From Celeribacter naphthalenivorans (GTDB lineage: Bacteria; Pseudomonadota; Alphaproteobacteria; Rhodobacterales; Rhodobacteraceae), in NCBI RefSeq assembly GCF_020524585.1, contig NZ_JAIVLK010000004.1, forward strand, positions 248,001 through 312,000: a stretch of 64,000 nucleotides of DNA, given 5' to 3'. The notes below the pieces were generated by a model that saw nothing but the letters and a program-made list of their open reading frames with translations, ran no database searches and was not told the origin of the DNA. Position 1 is the stretch's first letter; each line of letters begins with the position of its first letter. This document shows positions 26,195 to 34,825 of this stretch, in pieces. The translations under genes and the position numbers were made by a program.

Positions 26195-27535
26195 TTAAAG
26201 CCGGTCGAACACCGATCCCATGCGCGGCGCAAACAGCCGCTCATAGGTCTTGAGCAACGCTGCATCCGTCATGCTCGCCACATAGTCGCAGATCACCCGC
26301 AGATCGCCCTTGGCCTCCGCATAGCGTTCCTGATGATCGCGGGGCAAAAGCCGCTCGGGATCGGAACAGAGCGCCTCAAACACAGAGACCACCATTTGCT
26401 GGCCCTTGAATTCGAGCTGCTGCACGTTGGGGCTTTTGATCACCACTTTGAACACCAAATCCTTCAGCGCCTTCAACACCGGACGCCGCGCGGCGGGCAG
26501 GCTGGCGCGATAGCGTAGGAGCGGTTCGTTGAATTCAGTCACTTCGGTGTATTCGACGGCGGTGATCAGATAATTCACAAACCGCGAAATAAACCGCTTG
26601 CGGGTGTCGCGTCCGCCGAACAGCCCGTCGAGCATCTGGCCGTAGACGTCATTGCCGAACTCCTCGCGTTTGTTTTCCTTCAACCAGTCAAGGAAATCGC
26701 CAAGGGTTTCGGCGGGCGCATGCGCCACAAAGTCCTCGCGCGTCAAAAGCGTGAGCGCAATCGCGTCCTCCAGATCGTGCACCCCGTAGGCGATGTCATC
26801 GGCCAGATCCATGATGCTGCAATCAAAGGATTTATGCAGCGCCTTGCGGTGTTTCCCGGCCTCCACTGGCCCCATGGCACAAAACGCCGCGCGGTCTTCG
26901 GGCGAGAGCGGTGACAGCACCCACTCGACCACGTCTTGCTCGCTGTCGAGGTAACATTTGGGCGGCGTTGAGGCCTCCGTGTCGATGAGTTTGAGCGTGT
27001 CGGGGCCGTCGCTCAATTTGGGCCTAAGCGCGGAAGTGCGGGCTTGGGTGTAAGAAACCGGGTATTTCAACAGGCCCAAAAGGCTGCGCCGGGTGAGGTT
27101 GGCACCGCTCTGCGCCGAAAAGCTTTCCAAACGTGACAAAATACGCAGGCTTTGACCATTGCCCTCGAAGCCGCCCGCTTCGCGCATGCAGTAATTCAGC
27201 GCCACCTCGCCGCCGTGACCAAAGGGCGGATGGCCCAGATCATGCGAACAACCCACGGCATGGATCATCGAGCGATCCGGCAGATGGGCGGTGGCGGGAT
27301 GTAGGGGAAAGCTTTGCTCCAACTGCCGCGCCAGACCTCCGGCGATCTGCGCGACTTCCAGAGAATGCGTCAGACGGGTGCGATAGAAATCGCTGTCGCC
27401 CAGATTGAGGATCTGCGTCTTGCCCTGAAGTCGCCGAAAGGAGGCGGAATGGATCACACGGGCATAATCCACATCGCCCGCACCGCGCGCGTCTTCGGAA
27501 TGTCCGCTCCATGTCTCTCTGCGTTCAAGCCACAT
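26195..27535 (-). CDS. dgt: Deoxyguanosinetriphosphate triphosphohydrolase-like protein
   Basis: The 446-residue protein belongs to the HD-domain dNTPase family. The metal-binding set is visible as RTRLTHSLEVAQIA (first His), then GCSHDLGHPPFGHGGE (His-Asp), and MDLADDIAYGVHDLEDA (last Asp). These enzymes hydrolyse dNTPs to nucleoside and triphosphate and tune dNTP pools. It is the longer, dGTPase-like type 2 common in alphaproteobacteria. The start at 27535 is chosen because GAGGAGG lies five bases upstream. Related dGTPases can limit phage growth, but position and sequence here suggest housekeeping. Confidence 0.87.
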   Translation of the reverse strand: MWLERRETWSGHSEDARGAGDVDYARVIHSASFRRLQGKTQILNLGDSDFYRTRLTHSLEVAQIAGGLARQLEQSFPLHPATAHLPDRSMIHAVGCSHDLGHPPFGHGGEVALNYCMREAGGFEGNGQSLRILSRLESFSAQSGANLTRRSLLGLLKYPVSYTQARTSALRPKLSDGPDTLKLIDTEASTPPKCYLDSEQDVVEWVLSPLSPEDRAAFCAMGPVEAGKHRKALHKSFDCSIMDLADDIAYGVHDLEDAIALTLLTREDFVAHAPAETLGDFLDWLKENKREEFGNDVYGQMLDGLFGGRDTRKRFISRFVNYLITAVEYTEVTEFNEPLLRYRASLPAARRPVLKALKDLVFKVVIKSPNVQQLEFKGQQMVVSVFEALCSDPERLLPRDHQERYAEAKGDLRVICDYVASMTDAALLKTYERLFAPRMGSVFDRL

Positions 27536-27596
27536 CTGCGCCTCCTCGTGGTTTGCGCGCACCATATGGGGCACGACGCGGGAAGGCCAGATGGGG

Positions 27597-27629
27597 AAAC
27601 CCCGGAGCGACGGGGAGGCCGCTCCGGGG
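27597..27629 (-). terminator. Terminator of the phytase-like gene
   Basis: CCCCGGAGCG (27629-27620 on the minus strand) pairs with CGCTCCGGGG (27609-27600) over a ten-base loop and is followed by TTTCC. Confidence 0.65.
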
Positions 27630-27635
27630 CAGTAA

Positions 27636-28946
27636 TTATTCCGCCTTCAAAAACTCGGCGACGTCGAGAAGGATCATCTCGTTGTCGTCAACCCGGCCTT
27701 GCTGGCGACCGGTCGAGAAGGGGTAGTTGTTGTCATTGGCGACGACGATGGTGGTTTCATCGACACGATCCACATCCTCGATGGTGAAATAGGGGAAGGT
27801 GTAGACCCCATCCATCGTGCCACGCGGCGCGATGCCGTCCGGGTCCTGAATGTTCATCAGGTCGATATAGGCGATTTTCTCCAGGACATTGTTCTCATCC
27901 ATCCGCTCCAGATCGATGAGATAGATGCGTTTGAACATCGCCGGTTGCTCGGACCAGCCCTCGCGCGGGTCGCCTTGGAAGTTGTCGCGCTCGATGATCA
28001 GGCCACGGGTGCCTTCGATCAGGTTGAAATCGCCGATGGCATGGTTTTCGTCCTCAAGCGGGAAATAGCGCACCGTGTCGGCCCATGCACCGGTCTCGGT
28101 GGACAGCTCGAACATCGACAGAACCGGCTTGCCGCCGACATGTTTCTTGCCACCGGTTTCCGGGTCATAGACCGGCTTTTCCAACAGCGGATAAAGCGTT
28201 TTCATATCCTCGGACAAAGCCATGCCCTCATAGCCGCCGGAGCGGTAGGAGACGACGGTCTCGGGCAGGGCGCCGCCGGGGTTCGGCGTGGCGACAAAGA
28301 AGTTGTCGGGCGATTGGATCAATTGGCCGCCCGGCTCGGTCGCCAGCACGCGGAGCACTTCGCCCGCGCCGTTCACTTCGATGATCCACGGACCGAATTC
28401 GTCACCGATCCAGAAATTTTCACCAACCGGCTGGATGGATTCGAGATCGAAATCCGCGCCCGTGAGCGTGCGGGCCTCGGTGGCTTCGTTCATGATCGGG
28501 AAGGGGACGACGTGGTCCGGGTCGGACAGTTGGATCGTTTTTTCGATGCCAACGCGACCGGTCTCCCAATCGACTTTGACGATGTTGAACATCAGGACGA
28601 TGTCCGACGAATTGGCTTTCGTGCCAAAGCCATTGTCCGTCAGCACGAGGAAACGGTCGTCCCCCATGGACCGGATGCCGGAAAACCCCTGAAGCGGCTG
28701 GCCGGGGAAGGGCAGCGACAGGCCGGTGGCCTCTTGGAAATTGCTGTAAAGCGCCTCATTGCGCGCGCCATTGGTGAAGCGGCCGGAGGTATTGTAATAG
28801 GCAGAAGCGCCTTCGGGGGCGGGAACAAAAGTGTGGCCGGAAAGCTCGGCTTGGGCCTTGAGCGTGGCGGGGAAGGCCTCTTGGGCTTGGGCTGCGCCGG
28901 CAAGCATGAGGGCCGCAAGGGCTGCACCGTAAACGGTCTTGGTCAT
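27636..28946 (-). CDS. Secreted esterase-like activity of phytase family protein
   Basis: The 436-residue protein has a clear Sec signal peptide (MTKTVYGAALAALMLAGAAQAQ, cleaved after AQA), so it is periplasmic or exported. The mature protein resembles the 'esterase-like activity of phytase' beta-propeller family, with GFSGIRSMGDDRFLVLTDNGFG, FWIGDEFGPWI, GGYEGMALSEDMKTLYPLLE and the C-terminal TTIVVANDNNYPFS. Such proteins probably act on phosphate esters or similar substrates. Activity is not proven for the family as a whole. The start at 28946 is set by the signal peptide. Confidence 0.78.
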   Translation of the reverse strand: MTKTVYGAALAALMLAGAAQAQEAFPATLKAQAELSGHTFVPAPEGASAYYNTSGRFTNGARNEALYSNFQEATGLSLPFPGQPLQGFSGIRSMGDDRFLVLTDNGFGTKANSSDIVLMFNIVKVDWETGRVGIEKTIQLSDPDHVVPFPIMNEATEARTLTGADFDLESIQPVGENFWIGDEFGPWIIEVNGAGEVLRVLATEPGGQLIQSPDNFFVATPNPGGALPETVVSYRSGGYEGMALSEDMKTLYPLLEKPVYDPETGGKKHVGGKPVLSMFELSTETGAWADTVRYFPLEDENHAIGDFNLIEGTRGLIIERDNFQGDPREGWSEQPAMFKRIYLIDLERMDENNVLEKIAYIDLMNIQDPDGIAPRGTMDGVYTFPYFTIEDVDRVDETTIVVANDNNYPFSTGRQQGRVDDNEMILLDVAEFLKAE

Positions 28947-29083
28947 GTCACTGTCCTGTGTGTGATGCGTTTCTTTTGCGCTCGGGCACCCATGCGGCCC
29001 AAAGCGATGCGCGCAAAGAACCGAAGAAACGCAACGGATTTGCGACCGTTTGGTCAAAATCCCACAAAACTTGCGTGACAGCT

Positions 29084-30484
29084 TTACATCAGCTTGCGCA
29101 TCATCCCCAAAGCGCGTTTGCGCCAGCCTTTGAAGGGCGGCTCGGCCAGTGCCATGGCGTTGCGCTTGGCCTGACGCACCACGGGTTTCAGGTGGCTGAA
29201 GGTCTCAAATCCAGCGCGACCATGATAGCTGCCCTGACCGGAGGCGCCGACGCCGCCGAAGGGAAGCGTGCCAAAACCCACATGGATCGCAACATCGTTC
29301 ACCGTCACGCCGCCGGAGATGGAATTCTCGAGCCAAAGCGCTTGCTCGTCCTTGTCGTCCGAGAAGACATAAAGCGCCAGCGGATGGTCGCGGGCGGCGA
29401 CGAAATCCAATGCCTCTTGCGGGTCGTCATAGGGGATAAGCGGCAGGATCGGGCCAAAGATTTCTTCCTGCATCAGGGCGATGTCTTGCGGCGGATTAAG
29501 CACCACGGCGGGGGCGAATTTGCGGGCGTTGCCTGTGGCTCCTTCGAGGCGGAAGACTTGCGCGCCTTGCGCTTCGGCCTCCGCCAGCATGGCGGTCAGG
29601 CGGGCGTGATGGCGTTCGGAAATGATCGCGGCGTAATCGGCGCTTTCAGGCCCATCCGGAAAGAAATGCATGAAACCGCCCATGATCGCATCCGCCATGG
29701 ACAGCATCTTTTTGCGCGGCACCAAAACGTAATCGGGCGCCACGCAAACCTGCCCGGCATTCATCGCCTTGCCCCAGGCAATCCGCCGCCCCGCGCGGTC
29801 GAGATCGGCATGGGGCATGATGACGGCGGGGCTTTTGCCGCCCAGCTCCAAGGTGACAGGTGTGAGATTGCGCGCCGCCGCTTCGGCCACCTTGCGCCCG
29901 ACCGAGGTGGAGCCGGTGAAGAACAGATGATCGAAGGGCAGGGCCGAAAACGCCTCTGCGATCTCCGGCCCGCCGGTGACGGTCGTGACCTCTTCGGGGG
30001 AAAAAGCGCCTGAGAGCATCTCGGCCAAAGCCGCAGAGGTGCGGGGCGTCAATTCAGAGGGTTTGAGCATCACGCGATTGCCCGCCGCCAAGGCCGCGAC
30101 CATCGGCGCCAGCGCAAGCTGCACCGGGAAATTCCACGGCGAGATGATGCCGACAACGCCCAGCGGTTGCGGTCGGATTTCGGCGCGGGCGGGTTTGTAC
30201 ACAAGCGGCACAGGCGCGCGACGCACCCGCATCCAGCGTTTCAAATGTTTCTTGGCCTGGCGAATCTCGCCCAGAACCAAGTCGATGTCGTAGAGGCGGC
30301 TTTCGATCGCGGGGCGATGGGAAAAATCATCGGACATCGCCGCAATCAGCGCGGGTTCGGCCGAGAGCAGGGCCTCTTGCAACCGCGTCAAACGGTCCAG
30401 CCGCAGGTCCAGATCGACAACCGGCTGACCGCGTTGGGCGGTCTTTTGGCGGCGGAACATCTCGGTTATTTGGGCGGTCATGTC
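29084..30484 (-). CDS. Coniferyl-aldehyde-dehydrogenase-like aldehyde dehydrogenase
   Basis: The 466-residue protein is a class-3-like NAD(P)-dependent aldehyde dehydrogenase. Landmarks are GIISPWNFPVQLALAP (substrate/cofactor cleft), FTGSTSVGRKVA (cofactor loop), VTLELGGKSP (general-base Glu) and NAGQVCVAPDYVLVP (nucleophilic Cys). The best match in pattern is CalB, which oxidises coniferyl aldehyde to ferulate, but fatty or other aromatic aldehydes are equally possible. The N-terminus before residue 20 is variable; 30484 is chosen as the start on weak evidence. No partner gene of aromatic catabolism is nearby. Confidence 0.82.
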   Translation of the reverse strand, partial: DMTAQITEMFRRQKTAQRGQPVVDLDLRLDRLTRLQEALLSAEPALIAAMSDDFSHRPAIESRLYDIDLVLGEIRQAKKHLKRWMRVRRAPVPLVYKPARAEIRPQPLGVVGIISPWNFPVQLALAPMVAALAAGNRVMLKPSELTPRTSAALAEMLSGAFSPEEVTTVTGGPEIAEAFSALPFDHLFFTGSTSVGRKVAEAAARNLTPVTLELGGKSPAVIMPHADLDRAGRRIAWGKAMNAGQVCVAPDYVLVPRKKMLSMADAIMGGFMHFFPDGPESADYAAIISERHHARLTAMLAEAEAQGAQVFRLEGATGNARKFAPAVVLNPPQDIALMQEEIFGPILPLIPYDDPQEALDFVAARDHPLALYVFSDDKDEQALWLENSISGGVTVNDVAIHVGFGTLPFGGVGASGQGSYHGRAGFETFSHLKPVVRQAKRNAMALAEPPFKGWRKRALGMMRKLM

Positions 30485-30550
30485 GGCCTCTCGCATCGTT
30501 TCGGGCATTCAGCCAGAAAAGATGGGCAAGAAAAAGGCCCGCCGGAGCGC

Positions 30551-30658
30551 TCAGACGCCGTTGCGGCTCAGGGCGCGGCGTAACGTGGCGCGAAACCCGT
30601 TGCGCGACGGCTCCCACAAACAGCCCAGCACAAAGGCGAAAGGTCTAATCTCGGTCAT
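30551..30658 (-). CDS. Possible 35-residue basic protein upstream of the aldehyde dehydrogenase
   Basis: An ATG at 30658 opens a 35-codon frame on the minus strand preceded by GGGGGA at eight bases. The product is MTEIRPFAFVLGCLWEPSR followed by an Arg/Asn-rich end, with a hydrophobic N-terminal half and a basic C-terminal half. It lies 66 bases before the aldehyde dehydrogenase start. No family is recognised; a chance frame is quite possible. Confidence 0.3.
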   Translation of the reverse strand: MTEIRPFAFVLGCLWEPSRNGFRATLRRALSRNGV

Positions 30659-31005
30659 GTCGCGGGTCCCCCAAACAACACACAGATGGCTCTGATGCGC
30701 TGGTAAGGACAAAATGTCTCAGACAGGTGACAACTCTGCGAAAGCGCTGTGACGCAACGAGGGATGGCATGCCACCCCATGATCGAACTGCCTAAAAACT
30801 CTGCAAATAAAGCGTTTCTCAAAAAACTTGAGGCACTCAATTTTTGAGAAACGCAGCAATATCAATTCAGTGTGGCTACGTTTTGCGCTCAATCTGAAAC
30901 AGATTAAACGAAAAACGCTTTAGAAGCACATTCCAACTGATCTCTGGATTACCGGAACCGCATCCATTAGCATAAGCCTGAAGAGAGTTGTGCAAGGGTT
31001 CAGGG
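30659..31005. other. Intergenic region upstream of the UDP-sugar genes
   Basis: About 347 bases, AT-rich compared with the flanks, with no coding frame of note. It contains the large inverted repeat at 30812-30854 and must hold the promoter of the ugd-epimerase unit; a clean -35/-10 pair could not be fixed. Confidence 0.4.
30812..30854. repeat. 43-bp compound inverted repeat upstream of ugd
   Basis: GCGTTTCTCAAAAA (30812-30825) is perfectly repeated in inverse as TTTTTGAGAAACGC (30841-30854). Inside, TTGAG (30828-30832) pairs with CTCAA (30836-30840) around GCA. No T run follows on either strand that would make it a simple terminator. It lies about 150 bases before ugd. Confidence 0.6.
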
Positions 31006-32172
31006 ATGAAGATTGCGGTTGCCGGGATCGGCTATGTGGGGATGTCGAACGCGGTTTTGCTCGCGCAGCATCATGAGGTTGTCGCGGTGGATATTTCCGA
31101 GAGCCGTGTTCAGATGGTCAACGCGCGCAAGTCGCCGATTGTCGATGCCGAGCTTGAGGATTTCCTTGCCCACAAAGAGCTGAACCTGTCGGCCACGACG
31201 GACGGGGCCTCGGCCTACACCGGCGCGGATTTCGTCATCGTGGCAACGCCCACGAATTACGATGAAAAGTCGAATTATTTCGACACCTCCTCGGTGGAAG
31301 CCGTGATCGCACAGGTCATCGCGGTGAACCCGACGGCGACCATCGTGGTGAAATCGACCATCCCCGTCGGTTTCGTCACCCGCGTGCGGGCAGAGATGAA
31401 CACGGATCAAGTGATCTTTTCGCCGGAATTCCTGCGCGAAGGCCGTGCACTCTACGACAACCTGCATCCCAGCCGGATCATCGTGGGTGAGCAATCGGAC
31501 CGTGCCCGCACCTTTGCCGATCTCCTGGTCGAGGGCGCCGTGGACAAGGATGTGCCGGTGCTCTTCACCGATGCCGATGAGGCCGAGGCGATCAAGCTTT
31601 TCGCCAACACCTACCTCGCCATGCGCGTCGCGTTCTTCAACGAATTGGACAGCTACGCCATGGCGCGCGGCATGGATACGCGTCAGATCATCGACGGCAT
31701 CGGCTTGGATCCGCGCATCGGCAGCCATTACAACAACCCGTCGTTTGGCTACGGCGGCTATTGCCTGCCGAAAGACACCAAACAGTTGCTCGCCAACTAT
31801 TCCGAAGTGCCGCAAAATCTGATCGCGGCCATCGTCGAGACCAACCGCACGCGCAAGGATTTCCTCGCCGACCGGATCATCGCCAAAGGCCCGAAGGTCG
31901 TGGGCGTCTACCGCCTCGTGATGAAAGCGGGCTCGGACAATTTCCGCCAGTCGTCGATTCAGGGCATCATGAAGCGGATCAAGGCCAAGGGCATCGAAGT
32001 GATCGTCTATGAGCCGGTGCTCGAGGACGACGATTTCTTTGGCTCGCGCGTGGTACGAGATCTGGATGCGTTCAAATCGGAGGCCGATGTCATCATCGCC
32101 AATCGTATGACCGATGATGTTGAAGATGTTGCGGACAAGATTTTCACCCGCGACCTGTTCCACGCCGACTAA
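31006..32172 (+). CDS. ugd: UDP-glucose 6-dehydrogenase
   Basis: Ugd oxidises UDP-glucose to UDP-glucuronate in two NAD-dependent steps, giving the precursor of acidic exopolysaccharides. The 388-residue protein is the short form typical of enterobacterial-like Ugd: [17 protein letters not shown] Rossmann motif, [18 protein letters not shown], and the catalytic Cys in [15 protein letters not shown]. The ATG at 31006 has AGGG seven to ten bases before. The next gene starts 12 bases after its stop and uses its product, so the two form an operon for UDP-galacturonate. Confidence 0.94.
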   Translation: MKIAVAGIGYVGMSNAVLLAQHHEVVAVDISESRVQMVNARKSPIVDAELEDFLAHKELNLSATTDGASAYTGADFVIVATPTNYDEKSNYFDTSSVEAVIAQVIAVNPTATIVVKSTIPVGFVTRVRAEMNTDQVIFSPEFLREGRALYDNLHPSRIIVGEQSDRARTFADLLVEGAVDKDVPVLFTDADEAEAIKLFANTYLAMRVAFFNELDSYAMARGMDTRQIIDGIGLDPRIGSHYNNPSFGYGGYCLPKDTKQLLANYSEVPQNLIAAIVETNRTRKDFLADRIIAKGPKVVGVYRLVMKAGSDNFRQSSIQGIMKRIKAKGIEVIVYEPVLEDDDFFGSRVVRDLDAFKSEADVIIANRMTDDVEDVADKIFTRDLFHAD

Positions 32173-32184
32173 GGACTGCCCCCC

Positions 32185-33195
32185 ATGCCTACCGCTCTCG
32201 TCACCGGCGCCGCCGGGTTCATTGGCTCTTTCGTCTGTCGCACTCTTTTGGAAGAGGGCTGGCGCGTTATCGGTCTCGACTGCCTGTCGGATTACTACGA
32301 TGTGGCTTTGAAAGAGCGCCGCGAAGAGACTTTGTCGGCCTACGAGGGCTACCGCTCCGTGCATGACAAGGTCGAAACCCCCGGCCTGTTGATGTCGCTG
32401 TTCGCAGAGGAAAAGCCCGATGTGGTGATCCACCTCGCGGCGCAGGCGGGGGTGCGCTATTCGATCGAGAACCCGCGGTCTTACCTTGAGAGCAACATCA
32501 TCGGCACTTTTGAATTGCTGGAGGCCGCGCGGGCCCATCCGCCCAAACACATGCTCTTGGCCTCGACCTCATCGGCCTACGGCGCCAACACCGTGATGCC
32601 CTATCAGGAGGTGGTGAAGGCAGATCATCAGATGTCCTTCTATGCGGCGACGAAAAAATCAACTGAAAGCATGGCGCACAGCTACGCGCATCTCTTCGGC
32701 CTGCCGATCACCATGTTCCGCTTTTTCACGGTCTATGGCCCTTGGGGGCGGCCCGACATGGCGCTCTTCAAATTCACCAAGGCGATCCTCGAAGGTAAGC
32801 CCATCGACGTCTACAATTACGGCGATATGAAGCGCGATTTCACCTATGTCGAAGACCTCGTGCATGCCATTCGCCTGTTGATCGACGCGGTGCCCGTGCG
32901 GCCCGAAGACGGCGTGGTCGAAGAGGGCGACAGCCTCTCGCCCGTGGCGCCCTACCGCGTGGTGAACATCGGCAACTCGGACGCCGTGCAGCTCACCGAT
33001 TTCATCGCCGCCATCGAGGCTGCGACCGGCCAGACCGCCGAACGCAACCTGATGGAAATGCAGCCGGGCGACGTGCCCGCGACCTGGGCCGACGCCTCTT
33101 TGCTCAAACGCCTGACAGGCTACGCCCCGAAAACCTCCGTGCCCGAAGGCGTCGCCAATTTCGTGCGCTGGTATCGGCAATATTACAACGCCTGA
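32185..33195 (+). CDS. UDP-glucuronate 4-epimerase-like NAD-dependent epimerase
   Basis: The 336-residue extended SDR protein begins with the Rossmann motif ALVTGAAGFIGSF, has the catalytic YxxxK in SFYAATKKS with Ser/Thr in STSSAYG, and RFFTVYGPWGRPDMA, a segment typical of UDP-glucuronate 4-epimerases (GAE/LspL-like) rather than GalE. It most likely interconverts UDP-glucuronate and UDP-galacturonate. The position directly after ugd supports this. The pair would supply uronic acid residues for capsule, LPS or exopolysaccharide; no glycosyltransferase genes are adjacent. Confidence 0.87.
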   Translation: MPTALVTGAAGFIGSFVCRTLLEEGWRVIGLDCLSDYYDVALKERREETLSAYEGYRSVHDKVETPGLLMSLFAEEKPDVVIHLAAQAGVRYSIENPRSYLESNIIGTFELLEAARAHPPKHMLLASTSSAYGANTVMPYQEVVKADHQMSFYAATKKSTESMAHSYAHLFGLPITMFRFFTVYGPWGRPDMALFKFTKAILEGKPIDVYNYGDMKRDFTYVEDLVHAIRLLIDAVPVRPEDGVVEEGDSLSPVAPYRVVNIGNSDAVQLTDFIAAIEAATGQTAERNLMEMQPGDVPATWADASLLKRLTGYAPKTSVPEGVANFVRWYRQYYNA

Positions 33196-33272
33196 TCGCC
33201 GACGCTTTTCCGTGCGATATGACGTGAGATTTTGCCTTGTGTCTCTGTGACGGCTCCATTACACGGGTCGAC

Positions 33273-33362
33273 GGAGACGTGGCCGAGTGGTCGAAGGCGC
33301 TCCCCTGCTAAGGGAGTAGGCGGGAAACCGTCTCGAGGGTTCGAATCCCTTCGTCTCCGCCA
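33273..33362 (+). tRNA. tRNA-Ser (anticodon GCU)
   Basis: A 90-base class II tRNA with CCA encoded. The acceptor stem GGAGACG pairs with CGTCTCC, the anticodon loop reads CTGCTAA giving GCU, a long variable arm follows, and the T arm contains GGTTCGAATCC. It reads serine AGC/AGU codons. Its 3' end is the attachment site of the island that follows. Confidence 0.97.
33349..33362 (+). repeat. attL: 3' end of tRNA-Ser, left core of the island
   Basis: CTTCGTCTCCGCCA is the last 14 bases of the tRNA gene and is repeated exactly at 48192-48205. The bases on either side differ (C versus A before, C versus T after), so the core is exactly 14 bp. Confidence 0.88.
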
Positions 33363-33397
33363 CCCACCATTTTCATACAGTTATATTCAGACCTACT

Positions 33398-33424
33398 CAG
33401 CGCCATATGGCGCTGTTTTTGTTT
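33398..33424 (+). terminator. Terminator after tRNA-Ser
   Basis: CAGCGCCATATGGCGCTG (33398-33415) is an 18-base perfect palindrome followed by TTTTTGTTT. Confidence 0.85.
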
Positions 33425-33486
33425 GATTATATGCATTCGTTGTTGATCTTCGAATTTCTTCGATTACACTCATTTCTGTTCAATGG

Positions 33487-33505
33487 GTGGTATAAAATGT
33501 GGTAT
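33487..33505 (+). repeat. Left GTGGTAT pair (candidate integrase arm sites)
   Basis: GTGGTAT occurs at 33487-33493 and again at 33499-33505 (12-base period). The same pair, with the same period and orientation, occurs at 48111-48129 near the right end. The left pair sits just before the integrase start codon. Confidence 0.6.
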
Positions 33506-33509
33506 ATCC

Positions 33510-34679
33510 ATGGCTCTCCATAGCGGCAAACTGACCAAGAATCTGGTGCGAACGCTTGGTCCCGGTCGGCATGGCGACGGAAACGGTCTCTATCTTGTGG
33601 TAGACCCCAGCGGCGCACGGCGCTGGATTGTGCGCGTCACCGTCAAGGGGCAGCGGAATCGGGAAGGCAAACCCCTGCGCACCGATTTTGGTTTGGGTGG
33701 CGCGGACATCGTGACGTTGAACCAAGCGCGTGACCGTGCGCTTGAATATCGCCGCATGGCGAAGCAAGGCCTCAATCCGCGCTACAATGTCCGTCAAGAG
33801 GTGCCTTGTTTTGAAGAGATCGCCCAGCAGGTTCACATTGAGCGTCTGCCGACGTGGAAGAATCCCAAGCACGGGCAGCAATGGATCAACACGCTCGCTG
33901 AATATGCCTTCCCGAAGATCGGGCGCTTGCCGGTATCGGAGGTCGGGCAGCCCGAGGTGTTGCAGGTTCTGCTTCCGATCTGGACCGAGAAACACGAAAC
34001 AGCCAAGCGCGTTGCGCAACGGATCAAGGCCGTGCTGGATGTGGCAAAGTCGAAGGGCTTCTACACTGGCGAAAACCCCGTCAACACGATCCGCGATGCC
34101 AAGGTGTTGCCGCGCGTCAAACAGAAGGTGCAGCACCACAAGGCGATGCGCTGGCAAGATGTGCCCGCCTTCTATGCCGACCTTGCGACGCGGGACGCCA
34201 CAGCGGCAAAAGCGCTAATGTTCACCTGCCTGACTGCAAGCCGGACCAGCGAGGTCTTGCAGGCCCGTTGGGACGAGTTTGATTTCGATGCGATGCTCTG
34301 GACGATCCCGGATGAACGGATGAAGGCCGGAGAGGAACACCGCGTCCCCCTGACACCCCAGATGATCGCCATATTGGAGCCATTGAAGGTGCTGCGATCA
34401 GAGGCGGTGTTTGAGGGGCAGAAACGACACAAGCCGTTGTCAAACATGGCCATGCTGATGCTTCTGCGACGCATGAAGATCGAAGGGATTACCGTGCATG
34501 GCTTCCGCTCGACTTTCCGCGATTGGGCTGCAGAGCGGCCTGATGTGTCCCGCGAGGTGGCTGAGATGAGCTTGGCGCACAAGGTGGGGTCGGATGTCGA
34601 GCGCGCCTATGCGCGGTCAGACCTGTTGGAGAAACGGCGCATTCTAATGGAGCAGTGGTGTTCCTATGTTACTGGGTAA
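33510..34679 (+). CDS. int: P4-type tyrosine integrase
   Basis: The 389-residue integrase catalyses site-specific recombination between the tRNA-Ser core and the excised circle. It has the N-terminal DUF4102-like arm-binding domain (LTKNLVRTLGPGRHGDGNGLYLVV), a central core-binding region, and the catalytic domain with Arg in LTASRTSEVLQ, the His-x-x-Arg in HGFRSTFRDW, and the nucleophilic Tyr in VERAYARSDLLEKR. An in-frame ATG at 33483 lies upstream, but starting there would translate the GTGGTAT repeats, so 33510 is preferred; neither has a good Shine-Dalgarno. Position and orientation just after the tRNA are typical of island integrases. Confidence 0.95.
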   Translation: MALHSGKLTKNLVRTLGPGRHGDGNGLYLVVDPSGARRWIVRVTVKGQRNREGKPLRTDFGLGGADIVTLNQARDRALEYRRMAKQGLNPRYNVRQEVPCFEEIAQQVHIERLPTWKNPKHGQQWINTLAEYAFPKIGRLPVSEVGQPEVLQVLLPIWTEKHETAKRVAQRIKAVLDVAKSKGFYTGENPVNTIRDAKVLPRVKQKVQHHKAMRWQDVPAFYADLATRDATAAKALMFTCLTASRTSEVLQARWDEFDFDAMLWTIPDERMKAGEEHRVPLTPQMIAILEPLKVLRSEAVFEGQKRHKPLSNMAMLMLLRRMKIEGITVHGFRSTFRDWAAERPDVSREVAEMSLAHKVGSDVERAYARSDLLEKRRILMEQWCSYVTG

Positions 34680-34825
34680 TGCTGAGCCTGCAAAGCTTGC
34701 CGCTAAATATTCTGCTTGGTGACTGAACCAAGGCGAAGCGTACCGAACAGAAATGAACTCTTTCAAAACAAAGCTTAGACACTTAATGTCTGATGGATGT
34801 TCATGTTATGTTTTCGAGGTGCGAT

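Noticed and set aside
26195-27535. dgt considered as part of an anti-phage system
   Set aside because: It is flanked by housekeeping genes and terminators, with no defence partners; a housekeeping dNTPase is the simpler reading.
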